DNA from: Lautropia sp.
Lineage (GTDB): Bacteria > Pseudomonadota > Gammaproteobacteria > Burkholderiales > Burkholderiaceae_E
Assembly (NCBI GenBank): GCA_030532895.1
Contig: JAUNKF010000009.1
Location: 60,375 to 124,374, forward strand
DNA length: 64,000 bases
Reading direction: 5' to 3'
The translations under genes were made by a program, and so were the position numbers. Shown here piece after piece: positions 44,089-53,277 of the stretch (within the stretch, counting starts at the first letter, position 1; every line of letters begins with the position of its first letter). The notes beneath the pieces were generated by a model. It made no database searches, was not told the DNA's origin, and saw only the letters and a list, made by a program, of their open reading frames with translations.

Positions 44089-46362
44089 TCAGATTTCCTG
44101 CGGGTCCACGATCAGCTGCCAGCGCACGCTGCCAAGGCGGTGGGTGGGAGGCGTCTTGCTGTCCTTCAACCCTTTTGTTCGGGGCTGGCCGAGCCAGGTC
44201 TGGAGGCGGTCGAGCAATGCATGCAGGCTTTGCCGGTGATCGCTTTCGATCAGCAGTTGCGCGCGCGAGATCTTGTTGATCTGGGCCAATGGCATCGGCA
44301 CCGGGTCACAGACATTGAGCATTGGCATGAAGGGGGCGGCGCCCTGATCAGTTCCCCCTTTGGCAGGGTCGTCCGGGCGGGCCGCGGAGGGTGAAAGCAG
44401 TGCGGTTTCCCCGCGTTCGTGGGCCTCGATGATCGACAGTGAGTATTCACGCACATCAGTCAGGAAAGCCAGTGCCTGATCCATGTCCCGCGCTTGTACC
44501 TGCAGCAAGGCTTGATAACCGAAGGGGGGCAGTGCACCGGCCTGGCGCTCGCTCAGCTGATCGTTGGCAAAGCCGGGATAGTCGTGCTGTCGCAGTGCTT
44601 CAAAGAGGGGGTGATCGGGGTGTCGGGACTGGATCAGTGTTTGTGCGTGCTCACTTCTGTGTCGTCCCGCCCGGCCAGCCACCTGCATCAGCGTGGCGAA
44701 CAGACGTTCAGGGGCGCGGAAATCGGCGGTGAAGAGGCCCGCGTCGGCATCGACGACGATCACGAGCGTCAGGCGATCGAAATCATGACCTTTGGTGAGC
44801 ATCTGGGTACCCACGAGCAGATCGGTTTCGCCGGCGTGGGCGGCAGCCAGAAAGGCTTGGGTGGCACCACGTTTTTTGGCCACGTCCCGATCGAGCCGGC
44901 CAATCCGTGCCTCGGGGAACAGCGTTGCCAAGGCATCTTCCAGTTTCTGGGTACCGCGCCCTAGCGGTGCCAGATCCTGGTTACCGCAGGTGGGGCAGGC
45001 GCGGGGCACGGGGCGCGTGCTGGCACAGTGATGACAGATCAGCTGGTAGCGCCTGGGGCCGTGCGTCTGGGGGCCCGAGATCCGGTGCAGCACCCGGTAG
45101 GCTTCGCATCGGTCGCACCGGGACAGCCAGCCACAGGCATCACACCCGAGTACCGGTGCATAGCCGCGCCGGTTCAGGTAGATCAGCACCTGCTCCTGAC
45201 GGGCCAGTGTCTGATGGATGGCCGAGATGGCCTCTTCGGTCAGCCCCTCGCGCAGTTTGGCTCCTTTGAGCGGGATCATGCGGATTCGCGGCAAACTGGC
45301 ATGCTGGCTGGCTCGTTGCGTCATCGATTGCAGGCGGTAGCGGCCGACGCTTGCGTTATGCCAGCTTTCCATGCTGGGGGTGGCCGAACCGAGCAGGATC
45401 GGTATGCCTGCCAGACTGGCCCGAGCCACGGCCATGTCACGGGCTGAATAACGCAAGCCTTCCTGCTGCTTGTAGGAAGGGTCGTGCTCCTCGTCCACGA
45501 TGATGGCGGCCAGCTGGGGCAAGGGAGCGAGAATGGCCAGCCGCGTGCCCAGGATGATGCGGGCCGTGCCGCTCACGGCCGCGAGCCAGTGGCTGGCACG
45601 GGCCGCGTCCGTCATCTCGCTGTGCAGCACCGCAATGGCCTCCTGGGGAAAGCGCTGCTGCAGTTGCCGGAGCACGGCCGGTGTCAGGCCGATTTCGGGC
45701 ACGAGCAGCAGCACCTGGTGGTGGGGCGACCGAGCTAGCACGTGGTGCATCCAGTGCAGATAAACCTCGGTCTTTCCGCTGCCGGTGATGCCATGCAGCA
45801 GCCAGGGACGTGGTTTGGCCTCCGCGTCGTGGCACAGGGCATCCAGAACCGCTTGCTGGGCTGCGTTCAGGTCGTGCTTGAGGGGGAGGTGAGCGGGGTA
45901 GGCGCTGACAGGGGAGGTCGTGACGTTTTCAGCGGATGAGGCCGGCTCACCGATACTCGATAGTGCTGGCGTGTTCGCGAAAGCGGCCAGGCGCTGACGG
46001 GCATCCCGTCGTGTGCGTTCGGTGGGCGGGGTCTTGAGCGGTTTGGGCAGGCTGCTCAGCGCGAGATCGGCCAGCTTGCCGTGGTAATAGCGGGCCACGA
46101 AACGTAGATAGGGCAACCACGAATCGGGCAGCGTTGGCAGGTCGTCCCGCACCGCTTCGAGATCCCGGATGCTGTCGCGGGGTACGTCGCCGGGAATGGC
46201 GTCGGCCTCGCACGGGCCGATGGCCAGCCCGGTGCGTCGTCCCTTGCCCCAGGGAACCGTCACCCACTGATGCCGTGGTGGCCTCAACCCTGGCGGGCAG
46301 CGATAGACGAAGCTGCCCGCCAGGGGGCCGTCGATCAGAACCTGGACGTAGACATCGGTCAC
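44089..46362 (-). CDS. priA: Primosomal protein N' (replication-restart helicase)
   Basis: PriA recognises stalled forks and reloads the replisome. The GTG at 46362 (VTDVYVQVLIDGPLAGSF) gives 757 residues and the standard N-terminal 3'-DNA-binding domain; upstream frame to 46587 looks non-coding. Helicase motifs are GITGSGKTEVYL, IIVDEEHDPSYK, GSATPSMES and LLVGTQMLTKGHDF. The zinc-binding region contains CDACGWLSRCDRC, CHHC and CPTCG. There is no clear ribosome site. The gene-free DnaA-box array lies directly upstream. Confidence 0.93.
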   Translation of the reverse strand: MTDVYVQVLIDGPLAGSFVYRCPPGLRPPRHQWVTVPWGKGRRTGLAIGPCEADAIPGDVPRDSIRDLEAVRDDLPTLPDSWLPYLRFVARYYHGKLADLALSSLPKPLKTPPTERTRRDARQRLAAFANTPALSSIGEPASSAENVTTSPVSAYPAHLPLKHDLNAAQQAVLDALCHDAEAKPRPWLLHGITGSGKTEVYLHWMHHVLARSPHHQVLLLVPEIGLTPAVLRQLQQRFPQEAIAVLHSEMTDAARASHWLAAVSGTARIILGTRLAILAPLPQLAAIIVDEEHDPSYKQQEGLRYSARDMAVARASLAGIPILLGSATPSMESWHNASVGRYRLQSMTQRASQHASLPRIRMIPLKGAKLREGLTEEAISAIHQTLARQEQVLIYLNRRGYAPVLGCDACGWLSRCDRCEAYRVLHRISGPQTHGPRRYQLICHHCASTRPVPRACPTCGNQDLAPLGRGTQKLEDALATLFPEARIGRLDRDVAKKRGATQAFLAAAHAGETDLLVGTQMLTKGHDFDRLTLVIVVDADAGLFTADFRAPERLFATLMQVAGRAGRHRSEHAQTLIQSRHPDHPLFEALRQHDYPGFANDQLSERQAGALPPFGYQALLQVQARDMDQALAFLTDVREYSLSIIEAHERGETALLSPSAARPDDPAKGGTDQGAAPFMPMLNVCDPVPMPLAQINKISRAQLLIESDHRQSLHALLDRLQTWLGQPRTKGLKDSKTPPTHRLGSVRWQLIVDPQEI

Positions 46363-46950
46363 GACAATGCGGCGGAGAGAGGGGTGGAGCGATGAAGGGC
46401 TTGGGCGGGGTGAACACGTGCCGTCAACACGTGCCACTTCCAGGATGAAGGTGCGCCTGCAGGGGGCACTGCGGAGCGCGCAAGGGCTTATTTTGCCAGC
46501 CTGCCGCCCGTGTGGACAGCATGTCGTCTCGGTGCGTCCCATCCACGTGCTCGTGCTGTTGATCCGTCCTTGGCGTGTGTATGACACGGGCCCGATTGAA
46601 TGCTGCGCTCGCAGCGTCTATCACCGGATGACACGTGCCGCATGGCGAGGCGGGGGACGGGGGCGCGTCGTCGTGAAAGCTCGTCAGGTCTGCCAGGGAT
46701 GGATGAGCGAGGGGGAGGGCTGAGCTGATGGGTTTTCTGTGGAGAAGTGTTTTGGCGTGATTTTGAGCCGATTGAGGGACTGGTTGATTGTCGCGAGCCT
46801 GCGACGCGAATCGACCACTCAACCCCTCAGCGCAGGCCGTTCAGGTCAAAAAAAGTGTGCTGACGCAGGTGCTACTCAGCGCACAATTTTCATGTAAGTT
46901 TCTCAAAGTCTTTGTAACTCATTGATTAAAAAGGGGTATTCAATTTCTTC
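46363..46950. other. AT-rising flank between priA and the repeat array
   Basis: No gene is supported. Near 46575-46635 lies a diverged GTGTATGACACG/GGATGACACGTG pair related to the palindromic repeat family. From about 46840 the base composition becomes clearly AT-rich relative to the rest of the window (for example TTGATTAAAAAGGGG), which continues into the array. Confidence 0.45.
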
Positions 46951-48560
46951 ACAAAAAATGTGGATAACTCTGTGAAAACTGATGCCGAATAGGGGCTGAA
47001 ACCGCGTGATTATTGGCTTGGCGGGCCGTTGCACAGAAATGAGACAAAATGATAGTCGTTATAAATCAATAGGTTATGAATTTCCCCGTGTCGTTTGCAG
47101 AAGAGGCTTTGCTTGTGGCAGAAGCAGGGTCGACATGTGTATAACTCGATCAGGCATGGCGTGATGAAGTTAGGGAGCACTCGCCTACCCGAAGAGGCTG
47201 ATGGTCTCGTCGGAAGTGCTTGTTCTTGTGTGTGACATCCACGGGTTCGTGTGTCTGCGTCCCCTATGGGCTTGCCCTTCGGACTGACCCAAAGGCGCCC
47301 AATGTCGGCGTGGCCACACGGGCCAAGGCTGGCCTGGCCTTGGCGGCGGCGCCTGGTGCCTTGTCATCCGTGGGTTTTCAGGCCCGCGCGGGCACGAATC
47401 CGTGCAGAACACGCACGGCCGTCTGATGCCTTGGCAAAGGTGACCATGTCGTCAGCACGAGGCTTCAGTCTGCAGGACATGAATGCGTGCCGTGCATGCC
47501 TTGAGCCATGTCCACAGAATCGGTGGATAAGTCTGTGAGAAGTCCTCTGGCAACTTGCTGGGTGCCAGTGAGCATGCGGGTTTTCATCGAGCTGCCTCTT
47601 TTTTGACCTGTGAGAAAGATCTCACCCGATGGACGGCTGAAAAGAGCTGCGCTAGTGGTGAACGAGGGCCTCGCTTGCTCACAAAAGCGGTGGATAAGGA
47701 TGTGGGCAGCGGGCGGGTATCCCTTCAAAAGCCAGTGTGGATGCGGCACACCAAGGCAGTGCTTAAAAATTGGGCGATTGGAAAATCCCCCCCTGCATTG
47801 AGCTGACCAGCGGCCAGTCCTGCCTGGACAGGCGGCTTGCTGGTGTGAGGTTCTGCACAAAAACGGTGGATAAGTGTGTGAGATGAAGCAGGGTAAGCCC
47901 CAGCGATCCAGTCTGCACGCGGCTTGGCAGGGGCGTGCCTTATTTTTGAGCGGGCGCTCGAACGCTTGGTCAACGGGCCTTGGATGAGGGCTTGAAGGGC
48001 GCGTTGGCGGCGTGCCAGGCCGGCGGACAGATGGTGTTTTTCTGCACAAAAACGGTGGATAACGGTGTGAGGTCTTCGGGGTCAAGCACCGTGATGCCTG
48101 TACGCATGCGGCTTGACGAGGGTCTGCCTGTTTGATGAGCAAGCGCCCGCCCTGAGACGGACAGGCGGTTGCCCTGGCAGGACGGACGTGAACAACTGAG
48201 GCATTTTGCACAAAAAGCGTGGATAACCGTGTGGGAAGTCCGCGAGTAACACGGCTGACCCCAGTGCTGGTGCGGGTTGACGAGAGGTTGCCTATTTTGT
48301 GGGCACTGTCTTCTGCTGTGAGTAAGCAGCACTTTTGTTGATAGATCTGGCAAAACAGGGAGCAAAACTGTGGATAACTTTGTGGGAATAAGTTTGTAGG
48401 CTGCTGTCAAATGAGAGTGTCTACTATCGTTGAATGTGCTTAGTTACCGTTGGATAAACAAATATCCTTGTAAATCAATAAGATAGCGTGTTTTGGTTTA
48501 GGGGCTGCTGGATCAGGCATGTCCAAACCGGGTATCCGAAAGTTGTGAATAACTTTTGGG
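46951..48560. repeat. Tandem array of ~170-bp units, each with a DnaA-box-like 9-mer
   Basis: Nine 9-mers of the type TGTGGATAA lie in the same orientation at 46959, 47136, 47522, 47689, 47865, 48054, 48218, 48369 and 48544. Four (46959, 47136, 48369, 48544) match the DnaA-box consensus TTATNCACA on the other strand; the five central ones differ at the first base. Spacings are 177, 386, 167, 176, 189, 164, 151 and 175 bp. Most boxes share a flank, CACAAAAACGGTGGATAA followed three bases later by TGTG. About 50 bp beyond each central box a second motif like GCATGCGGCTTGACGAGG recurs (47573, 47743, 47918, 48103, 48271). Both ends are AT-rich and contain AAATCAATA. There is no gene inside. Confidence 0.9.
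47214..47425. repeat. Structured intergenic element, copy 2 (inside the array)
   Basis: The segment aligns along about 150 bp with 52744-52892: shared pieces include CCCTTCGG, CTGACCC, TTGGCGGC, TGGTGCCTTGTCA and GCGCGGG-ACG, ending near GAACACGC. GGA-C-TGAC can pair with GTCATCC in this copy where the other has GGGCTGAC with GTCAGCCC. It lies within the one double-length spacer of the DnaA-box array. Confidence 0.7.
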
Positions 48561-48945
48561 ATAAGCGCGCTTTGGGCTGGATGTTTTGCCAGGCGCAGGC
48601 CGCCCGTTGGCTGATGAGCGGCACATATTGTTCCCTCAGTCGGGCCGGCTGACAGGGCTTGAGCTGTCATTAAGTGAGTGCCAACCCATCAGGGAAAGCC
48701 CGTAATCACACGGTATGCGGACTGATGACGCCTGTCATCGAGTGGGGGCGGCAGGGGGTATTTCAAGGGCTTGGGGGCGATGCCAAGCACGGGGTACGCG
48801 GACAGGATCGGTGCGTCCTGGTGAAGCGCGTGGCGCCTGGAGCGTGGATGCACTGGGCCGGGCCCACGCAATCCTGGCTGGGCGCGAAGCACGGTGTTGC
48901 CAGCCCGTTGCAAGGGCTGGGCGTTCAGGAGAAGCGCTGCCTGGG
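48561..48945. other. Flank between the array and yvcK
   Basis: I see no supported gene; the frames here are short and overlapping. This is the 3' flank of yvcK, which is transcribed towards the array. Confidence 0.4.
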
Positions 48946-49947
48946 TCAGGAAAAGTACAGCCGCATCAACTGGCGTGCGACGAGGTCGGGGTCGTGGCGA
49001 ATGAAGCTGCGGGAGTCGGCAAGCGGATCATGCTGTGTGGCACCAGCCCAGACGTTCTTGGCCAGAATGGGTGCACCGACCAGCTCTCGCCCCGGTGTGG
49101 GGGGATGATCGCCATCGGGTTGAACCGGGTGCTCGCCTTTGTGTGCATAACGGGCCATCAGCTCCGGCGAGGGAGAGACGTTGTTGTACAGCACGTAATC
49201 GAGGAATGGGCCACCGGCCAGTCGCTCGATTTCGTCGGCAAAGTCCTGCACCGACAGTCCTTGGGTCGGGCCGGGTTTGGTGACGAGGTTGCAGACGAAG
49301 ACGCATTTGGCGGAGGTGGCACGCAGTGCCTCCTGGATGCGCTGGATGACGAGCACGGGGGCGAGGCTTCCGTAGAGGTCGCCGGGGGCGATCACCACCA
49401 TGTCGGCCTGATCGATGGCTTCAAGCGCCGCCGGATTCGCGTGTGCCTCTGGCTCCAGCCACACCCTGGGACGATGGGCGATGGGGGCATTGGCAATGGT
49501 GAATTCGCCTTTGACCGGCTGGCCGTCAGCGCCCTCGGCGCATAGCGTGACGTTGGTCAGGGTGGCCGGATAGACGCGGCCGTGAATGTTCAGCACGTGG
49601 CTGGCCAGCTCGACAGCCTCGGCGAAGCTGCCCGTCATCTTTTCCAGCGCGGTGAGGAAGAGGTTGCCGAAGGCATGGCCTTTCAAGCCGCCTTTGTCGA
49701 AGCGGTAATTGAAGAGATCGCGAACTTTCGGGCTTTCACTGAGAGCCACCAGGCATTGGCGGATGTCTCCAGGCGGCAGCACGCCCAGCTCATCGCGCAG
49801 TGTGCCGGTCGAGCCGCCATCGTCGGCCATGTTGACGAGGGCGCTGATGTCGCGGACATATTGCTTCAAGCCTGACAGCAGGGTGAAGCTGCCAGTGCCG
49901 CCGCCAATCACCACCAGTTTGGCGCCGGTGATCTCGTCATGTGCCAT
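48946..49947 (-). CDS. YvcK/CofD-like gluconeogenesis factor
   Basis: This cytoplasmic protein of 333 residues belongs to the YvcK (UPF0052) family, which binds UDP-sugars and influences central carbon flux and cell-wall synthesis in bacteria studied so far. Conserved segments are VVIGGGTGSFTLLSGLK, NMADDGGSTGTLRDELG, LPPGDIRQCLVALS, GHAFGNLFLTAL and APGDLYGSLAP. The C-terminal 60 residues are variable. The start follows GAGGAAGCC. The gene stands alone between the DnaA-box array and a sugar transporter, on the same strand as both neighbours. Confidence 0.9.
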   Translation of the reverse strand: MAHDEITGAKLVVIGGGTGSFTLLSGLKQYVRDISALVNMADDGGSTGTLRDELGVLPPGDIRQCLVALSESPKVRDLFNYRFDKGGLKGHAFGNLFLTALEKMTGSFAEAVELASHVLNIHGRVYPATLTNVTLCAEGADGQPVKGEFTIANAPIAHRPRVWLEPEAHANPAALEAIDQADMVVIAPGDLYGSLAPVLVIQRIQEALRATSAKCVFVCNLVTKPGPTQGLSVQDFADEIERLAGGPFLDYVLYNNVSPSPELMARYAHKGEHPVQPDGDHPPTPGRELVGAPILAKNVWAGATQHDPLADSRSFIRHDPDLVARQLMRLYFS

Positions 49948-50076
49948 GTGTGGCTTCCTCGTTGGCTCGGACGACAGAGATTGTCGCCATCATGACCAGA
50001 GTGTGCCATAGGGATGCCCGCTTTGTAACGGGCACCGACTTGCTCATGGCACGCCATGATGGGCTGATGGCCACAA

Positions 50077-50120
50077 GAAAACGGCCCGCTGAACCCCTGC
50101 TTGGCGTTCAAACGGGCCGT
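50077..50120 (-). terminator. Terminator of the GluP-type transporter gene
   Basis: Read on the minus strand, ACGGCCCG pairs with CGGGCCGT, GAAC/GTTC extend the stem, and TTTTC follows. It starts about 33 bp after the transporter stop. Confidence 0.75.
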
Positions 50121-50152
50121 CCGTGTTGAGTCCGCGACGATGCGGGCGGACG

Positions 50153-51424
50153 TCAATCGACGTTGTGGCCTTTCAGACCGAAGAAGACGATGTACACATA
50201 GCAGATCGCACTGATCAGGAAGGAGATCAGGAGTCCATAATGATCGGCCACGAAACCTTGCACCACCGGCACGATGGCGCCGCCGACGATGGCGGTGGAC
50301 AGGATGCCGGAGCCTGCGCTGGTGTACTTGCCCAGCCCGCGCGTGGCCAGTGAAAAGATGGTCGGGAACATGATCGAGTTGAAGAAGCCGATCGCCAGCA
50401 GCGAGTACATCGCCACATAACCACCTGTGGAGACAGCCACCAGGATCAGGATGACGTTGACCGTGGCATTGAAGGCCAGGTATTTGCCCGGATTGAAGTA
50501 GTTGAGCAGGATGCTGCCGAGGAAGCGACCCACCATCGCACCGCCCCAGTAAATGGACAGATACTGGGCTGCGGTCTTGTGGGAGAGGCCACCCACTTCA
50601 TCGAGGGCCATCACGTTCACGAGCAGGCTCCCGATGGCCACCTCGGCGCCGACATAACAGAAGATGCCGACCGCGCCCAGCAACAGGTGCCGATATGCCC
50701 AGACGCTGTTGCGCACATCACCGTCGTGCTCCGAGGCCGCTTCAGCAATCTTTTCGGCTGCTGGCAGCTTGATCAGCGAGACGATCACGGCGAGCAGGAT
50801 CAACACCCCGGCCAGACCCAGATAGGGGATTTGCACCGACGACGCTTGCTCGGCATGATAGGCGGCCTGTTCGGCCGGGCTGAGCTGCGAGAGCTGCTCC
50901 GGAGACAGGATGACGGCACCGAGAATCATGAAGGCGCCCAGCTGCGGCGCAATCGTCGTACCCAGTGAGTTGAAGGCTTGCACCAGCGTCAGCGTGCGGG
51001 CTTCTTTACCGGGCGGGCTGAGGAGCGTCACATAGGGGTTGCCCGAAACCTGAAGCAGCGTGATGCCGCTGGCCAGAATGAAGAGTGCGCCAAGGAAGAT
51101 CGGGTAGGACTCGGAGGAGGCTGCCGGATAGAACAGGATGCAGCCCAGCGCCGCAATCAGGAACCCGCCGATGACCCCCTGCTTGTAGCCCAGTTTGGCG
51201 ATGAATTTGCCAAAGGGGATGGACGTGACGGCATAGGCCGTGAAAAAGCAGAACTGAACCAGCGTTGCCTGAAAATAGGTCAGGGTGAAGACTTCCTTCA
51301 GGTGCGGGATCAGGATGTCGTTCATGCAGGTGATGAAACCGAGCATGAAGAACAGGGAAGCAAGAACGCTCAATGCCTGATTGTTGGAGGTCGCTTGAGC
51401 GTCAGCGGACGTGGCGGCTGACAT
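50153..51424 (-). CDS. Sugar:H+ symporter of the FucP/GluP family
   Basis: This major facilitator protein of 423 residues has about twelve spans. The FHS-family N-terminus reads LFFMLGFITCMNDILIPHLK, then FFTAYAVTSIPFGKFIAKLG and the family motif LLQVSGNPYVTLL. These features point to glucose/galactose (GluP) rather than fucose transport, and glucokinase lies directly upstream on the same strand, which supports glucose. The ATG at 51424 has AGGAG upstream; the longer frame is not conserved. Confidence 0.88.
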   Translation of the reverse strand: MSAATSADAQATSNNQALSVLASLFFMLGFITCMNDILIPHLKEVFTLTYFQATLVQFCFFTAYAVTSIPFGKFIAKLGYKQGVIGGFLIAALGCILFYPAASSESYPIFLGALFILASGITLLQVSGNPYVTLLSPPGKEARTLTLVQAFNSLGTTIAPQLGAFMILGAVILSPEQLSQLSPAEQAAYHAEQASSVQIPYLGLAGVLILLAVIVSLIKLPAAEKIAEAASEHDGDVRNSVWAYRHLLLGAVGIFCYVGAEVAIGSLLVNVMALDEVGGLSHKTAAQYLSIYWGGAMVGRFLGSILLNYFNPGKYLAFNATVNVILILVAVSTGGYVAMYSLLAIGFFNSIMFPTIFSLATRGLGKYTSAGSGILSTAIVGGAIVPVVQGFVADHYGLLISFLISAICYVYIVFFGLKGHNVD

Positions 51425-51526
51425 GGGGAGGCTCCTGAAAAAGCTTGGGAGAAAACGGAGACGCCACTGATCAGGTCTTGCTGGCGATGCGGCCGGGAGT
51501 GCGGGCGCACCGCGCAACAGGCTTCA

Positions 51527-51564
51527 GCGCGTCATGCGTCCCTTTGGGCGTGCAGGACACACGC
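51527..51564. repeat. Diverged palindromic intergenic repeat
   Basis: GCGCGTCATGCG and CGTGCAGGACACACGC flank CCCTTTGGG. The right part resembles the reference palindrome at 40157-40212. It lies between glk and the transporter. Confidence 0.5.
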
Positions 51565-51647
51565 CAGACGCTCGGGCGGCAGGTGATCGTCGGCTGAACA
51601 TGTCGCCACGACCCTGCCTTTTGCTCAAGCGCCACGGGATCACGGGA

Positions 51648-52640
51648 TCATGCATCGTCGAGATGGTTGGCCAGTGCGACGGCCGCCCCCGACAGACCGG
51701 GGTTTGGACTCAGCACGATGTAAACCGGAATGGCGGCCAGATAGCCTTCAAAGCGGCCCTTGTTCTCGAAACGATTGCGGAAAGGCGAGGTGACGAAGTA
51801 ATCGATGAAGCGCCGCACGATACCGCCACACAGGTAGACACCACCACGCGCGCCCAGCGTCAGCGCCAGGTTGGACGAGACCGTGCCCAGCATGGCACAG
51901 AAGATGTCCAGCGTCAGGCGGGCCAGTGGTGATGAGCCGCTCAGACCCTGGTGACTGATCTCGGCGGGTTCCAGCGGTGGACGTGCGATACCTTCACGAT
52001 CGGCCAGTGCCTCATAGATCAGCGTGAGACCAGCCCCCGAGAGAAAACGCTCGGCAGACACGTGTCCATGCTTGCGATTGGCGTATTGCCAGATGTACAG
52101 CTCGGTCTGGTCGAAGGGGCTGAAACTGACGTGCCCGCCTTCGCCGGCCAGCGCCGTGTAACCGCACTTGTGGTGAGGAATCAGCCCCGAGACACCCAGC
52201 CCGGTGCCAGGGCCGATGACGGCGATCGGTGTGTCGGGCACGGGTGAGGTACCCCCCACCTGCAACAACTCGGATTCCGGTACATGCGGAATCGACAAGG
52301 CTTGTGCGGTGAAGTCGTTCAGCAGGATCAGGGTGTCCAGACCCAGTGCCTGACGCGTGGTTTCGATCGAGAAGGCCCAGTGGTGGTTGGTCATCTGCAC
52401 CCAGTCACCCACGATCGGGTTGGCGATGGCGATGGCTGCGTGCTTCACATCAGGATTGCCCGCATGCTCCAGATAGGTGCGGATGGCCGCATGCAGACTG
52501 TCATAGTCCTTGGTGGGCAAGGTCTCGATGTATTCGAGCTGCTGAGGGGCCACTTCGAGGGCGAAGCGGGCGTTGGTGCCACCGACATCGGCCACGAGGC
52601 GTGGCCAGGTCGTTTCCTGCTTGTTGGTCGTCGTGACCAT
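51648..52640 (-). CDS. glk: Glucokinase
   Basis: This cytoplasmic kinase (EC 2.7.1.2) phosphorylates glucose with ATP. It has 330 residues in the proteobacterial Glk family. The phosphate-binding motif is [12 protein letters not shown], followed by LLNDFTAQA with the catalytic aspartate, [11 protein letters not shown], and [10 protein letters not shown]. The C-terminal ADENOSINE region includes [16 protein letters not shown]. The ATG at 52640 has AAGGAG upstream; the frame extends further but without homology. With the GluP-type transporter next to it, the pair would import and phosphorylate glucose. Confidence 0.94.
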   Translation of the reverse strand: MVTTTNKQETTWPRLVADVGGTNARFALEVAPQQLEYIETLPTKDYDSLHAAIRTYLEHAGNPDVKHAAIAIANPIVGDWVQMTNHHWAFSIETTRQALGLDTLILLNDFTAQALSIPHVPESELLQVGGTSPVPDTPIAVIGPGTGLGVSGLIPHHKCGYTALAGEGGHVSFSPFDQTELYIWQYANRKHGHVSAERFLSGAGLTLIYEALADREGIARPPLEPAEISHQGLSGSSPLARLTLDIFCAMLGTVSSNLALTLGARGGVYLCGGIVRRFIDYFVTSPFRNRFENKGRFEGYLAAIPVYIVLSPNPGLSGAAVALANHLDDA

Positions 52641-52681
52641 GTGGTGCTCCTTGATGCTGATGGGAGGCAGAAATGATAGGG

Positions 52682-52892
52682 ATCGTCTGAAGGCGCGCCA
52701 CGCACAACCCTGAGGGCGTCCAACACGTGGCATGCCCGTTCAGACGGGGCCTTCCCTTCGGGCTGACCCCAAAACCGCGCGCTGAGGGCGTTGCCACGCT
52801 GGCGAAGGCATCGCAGTCTTGGCGGCGCGTGGTGCCTTGTCAGCCCACGGTTTTGGGGGCAGCGCGGGGACGGATGAGTGCATGACACGCTC
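52682..52892. repeat. Structured intergenic element, copy 1
   Basis: A long imperfect hairpin opens the element: CGTCTGAA (52684-52691) pairs with TTCAGACG (52739-52746), and GCCACG with CGTGGC inside. Then GGGCTGAC pairs with GTCAGCCC, and CCCAAAACC with GGTTTTGGG, in an interleaved order that would be a pseudoknot if transcribed. The end, CGCGGGGACGGATGAGTGC then ATGACACGC (52863-52890), is the reverse complement of the left end of the palindromic repeat at 40157. A diverged second copy lies at 47214-47425. Confidence 0.7.
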
Positions 52893-53277
52893 TAAAGCTA
52901 ACAGCGCATGAATACCCTGCCCATTATGATCGAAGCGCTTGAGGCGGCCTGTGTATTCCGCACTGCAAGCGTTGGTTCTGAGACCGTCACCGGCCCGGTT
53001 TATGACGGGCAAAAACGGTCAGGGACCGAAATCAGGGCCCGGCTTCGGTTAGATCAAGACAGGTCTGTCAGGCGCTGGCTGCCGATGGCGACGGTGGGGG
53101 AGGGAATCGCCAGCGCTTTGTCGGGTTGCGCGATGGCCCTTCTGGGGGGCGTTCTCAATGAGGGGGAGCATTCCCGACAACGGGTCAACCGCGCGTTGAG
53201 CGCTGGAGACAGGCGCCAGTCGCTCGTGCTGCTGGCGCTGCCACAGGTACTTGGATAGCCTGACTTGGGTATCGTGA
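52893..53277. other. Gene-free interval between element and hemE
   Basis: No convincing gene. Two open frames exist on opposite strands but have no start signals or recognisable sequence. The hemE transcript would end here (minus strand); no strong terminator is visible. Confidence 0.4.

Noticed and set aside
47465..48211. Minus-strand open frame of 248 codons across the repeat array
   Set aside because: Its repeated YPPFLCR-like peptides are only the translation of the repeated DnaA-box units; it has no start signal and no family.
46951..48560. CRISPR array or plasmid iterons
   Set aside because: Units are about 170 bp and diverged, with no short identical repeats, no cas genes and no plasmid replication gene nearby.
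46951..48560. Calling the array the chromosomal origin outright
   Set aside because: Genes on both sides are transcribed leftwards, dnaA is not present, and the usual origin side of parAB lies beyond the right edge of the window.
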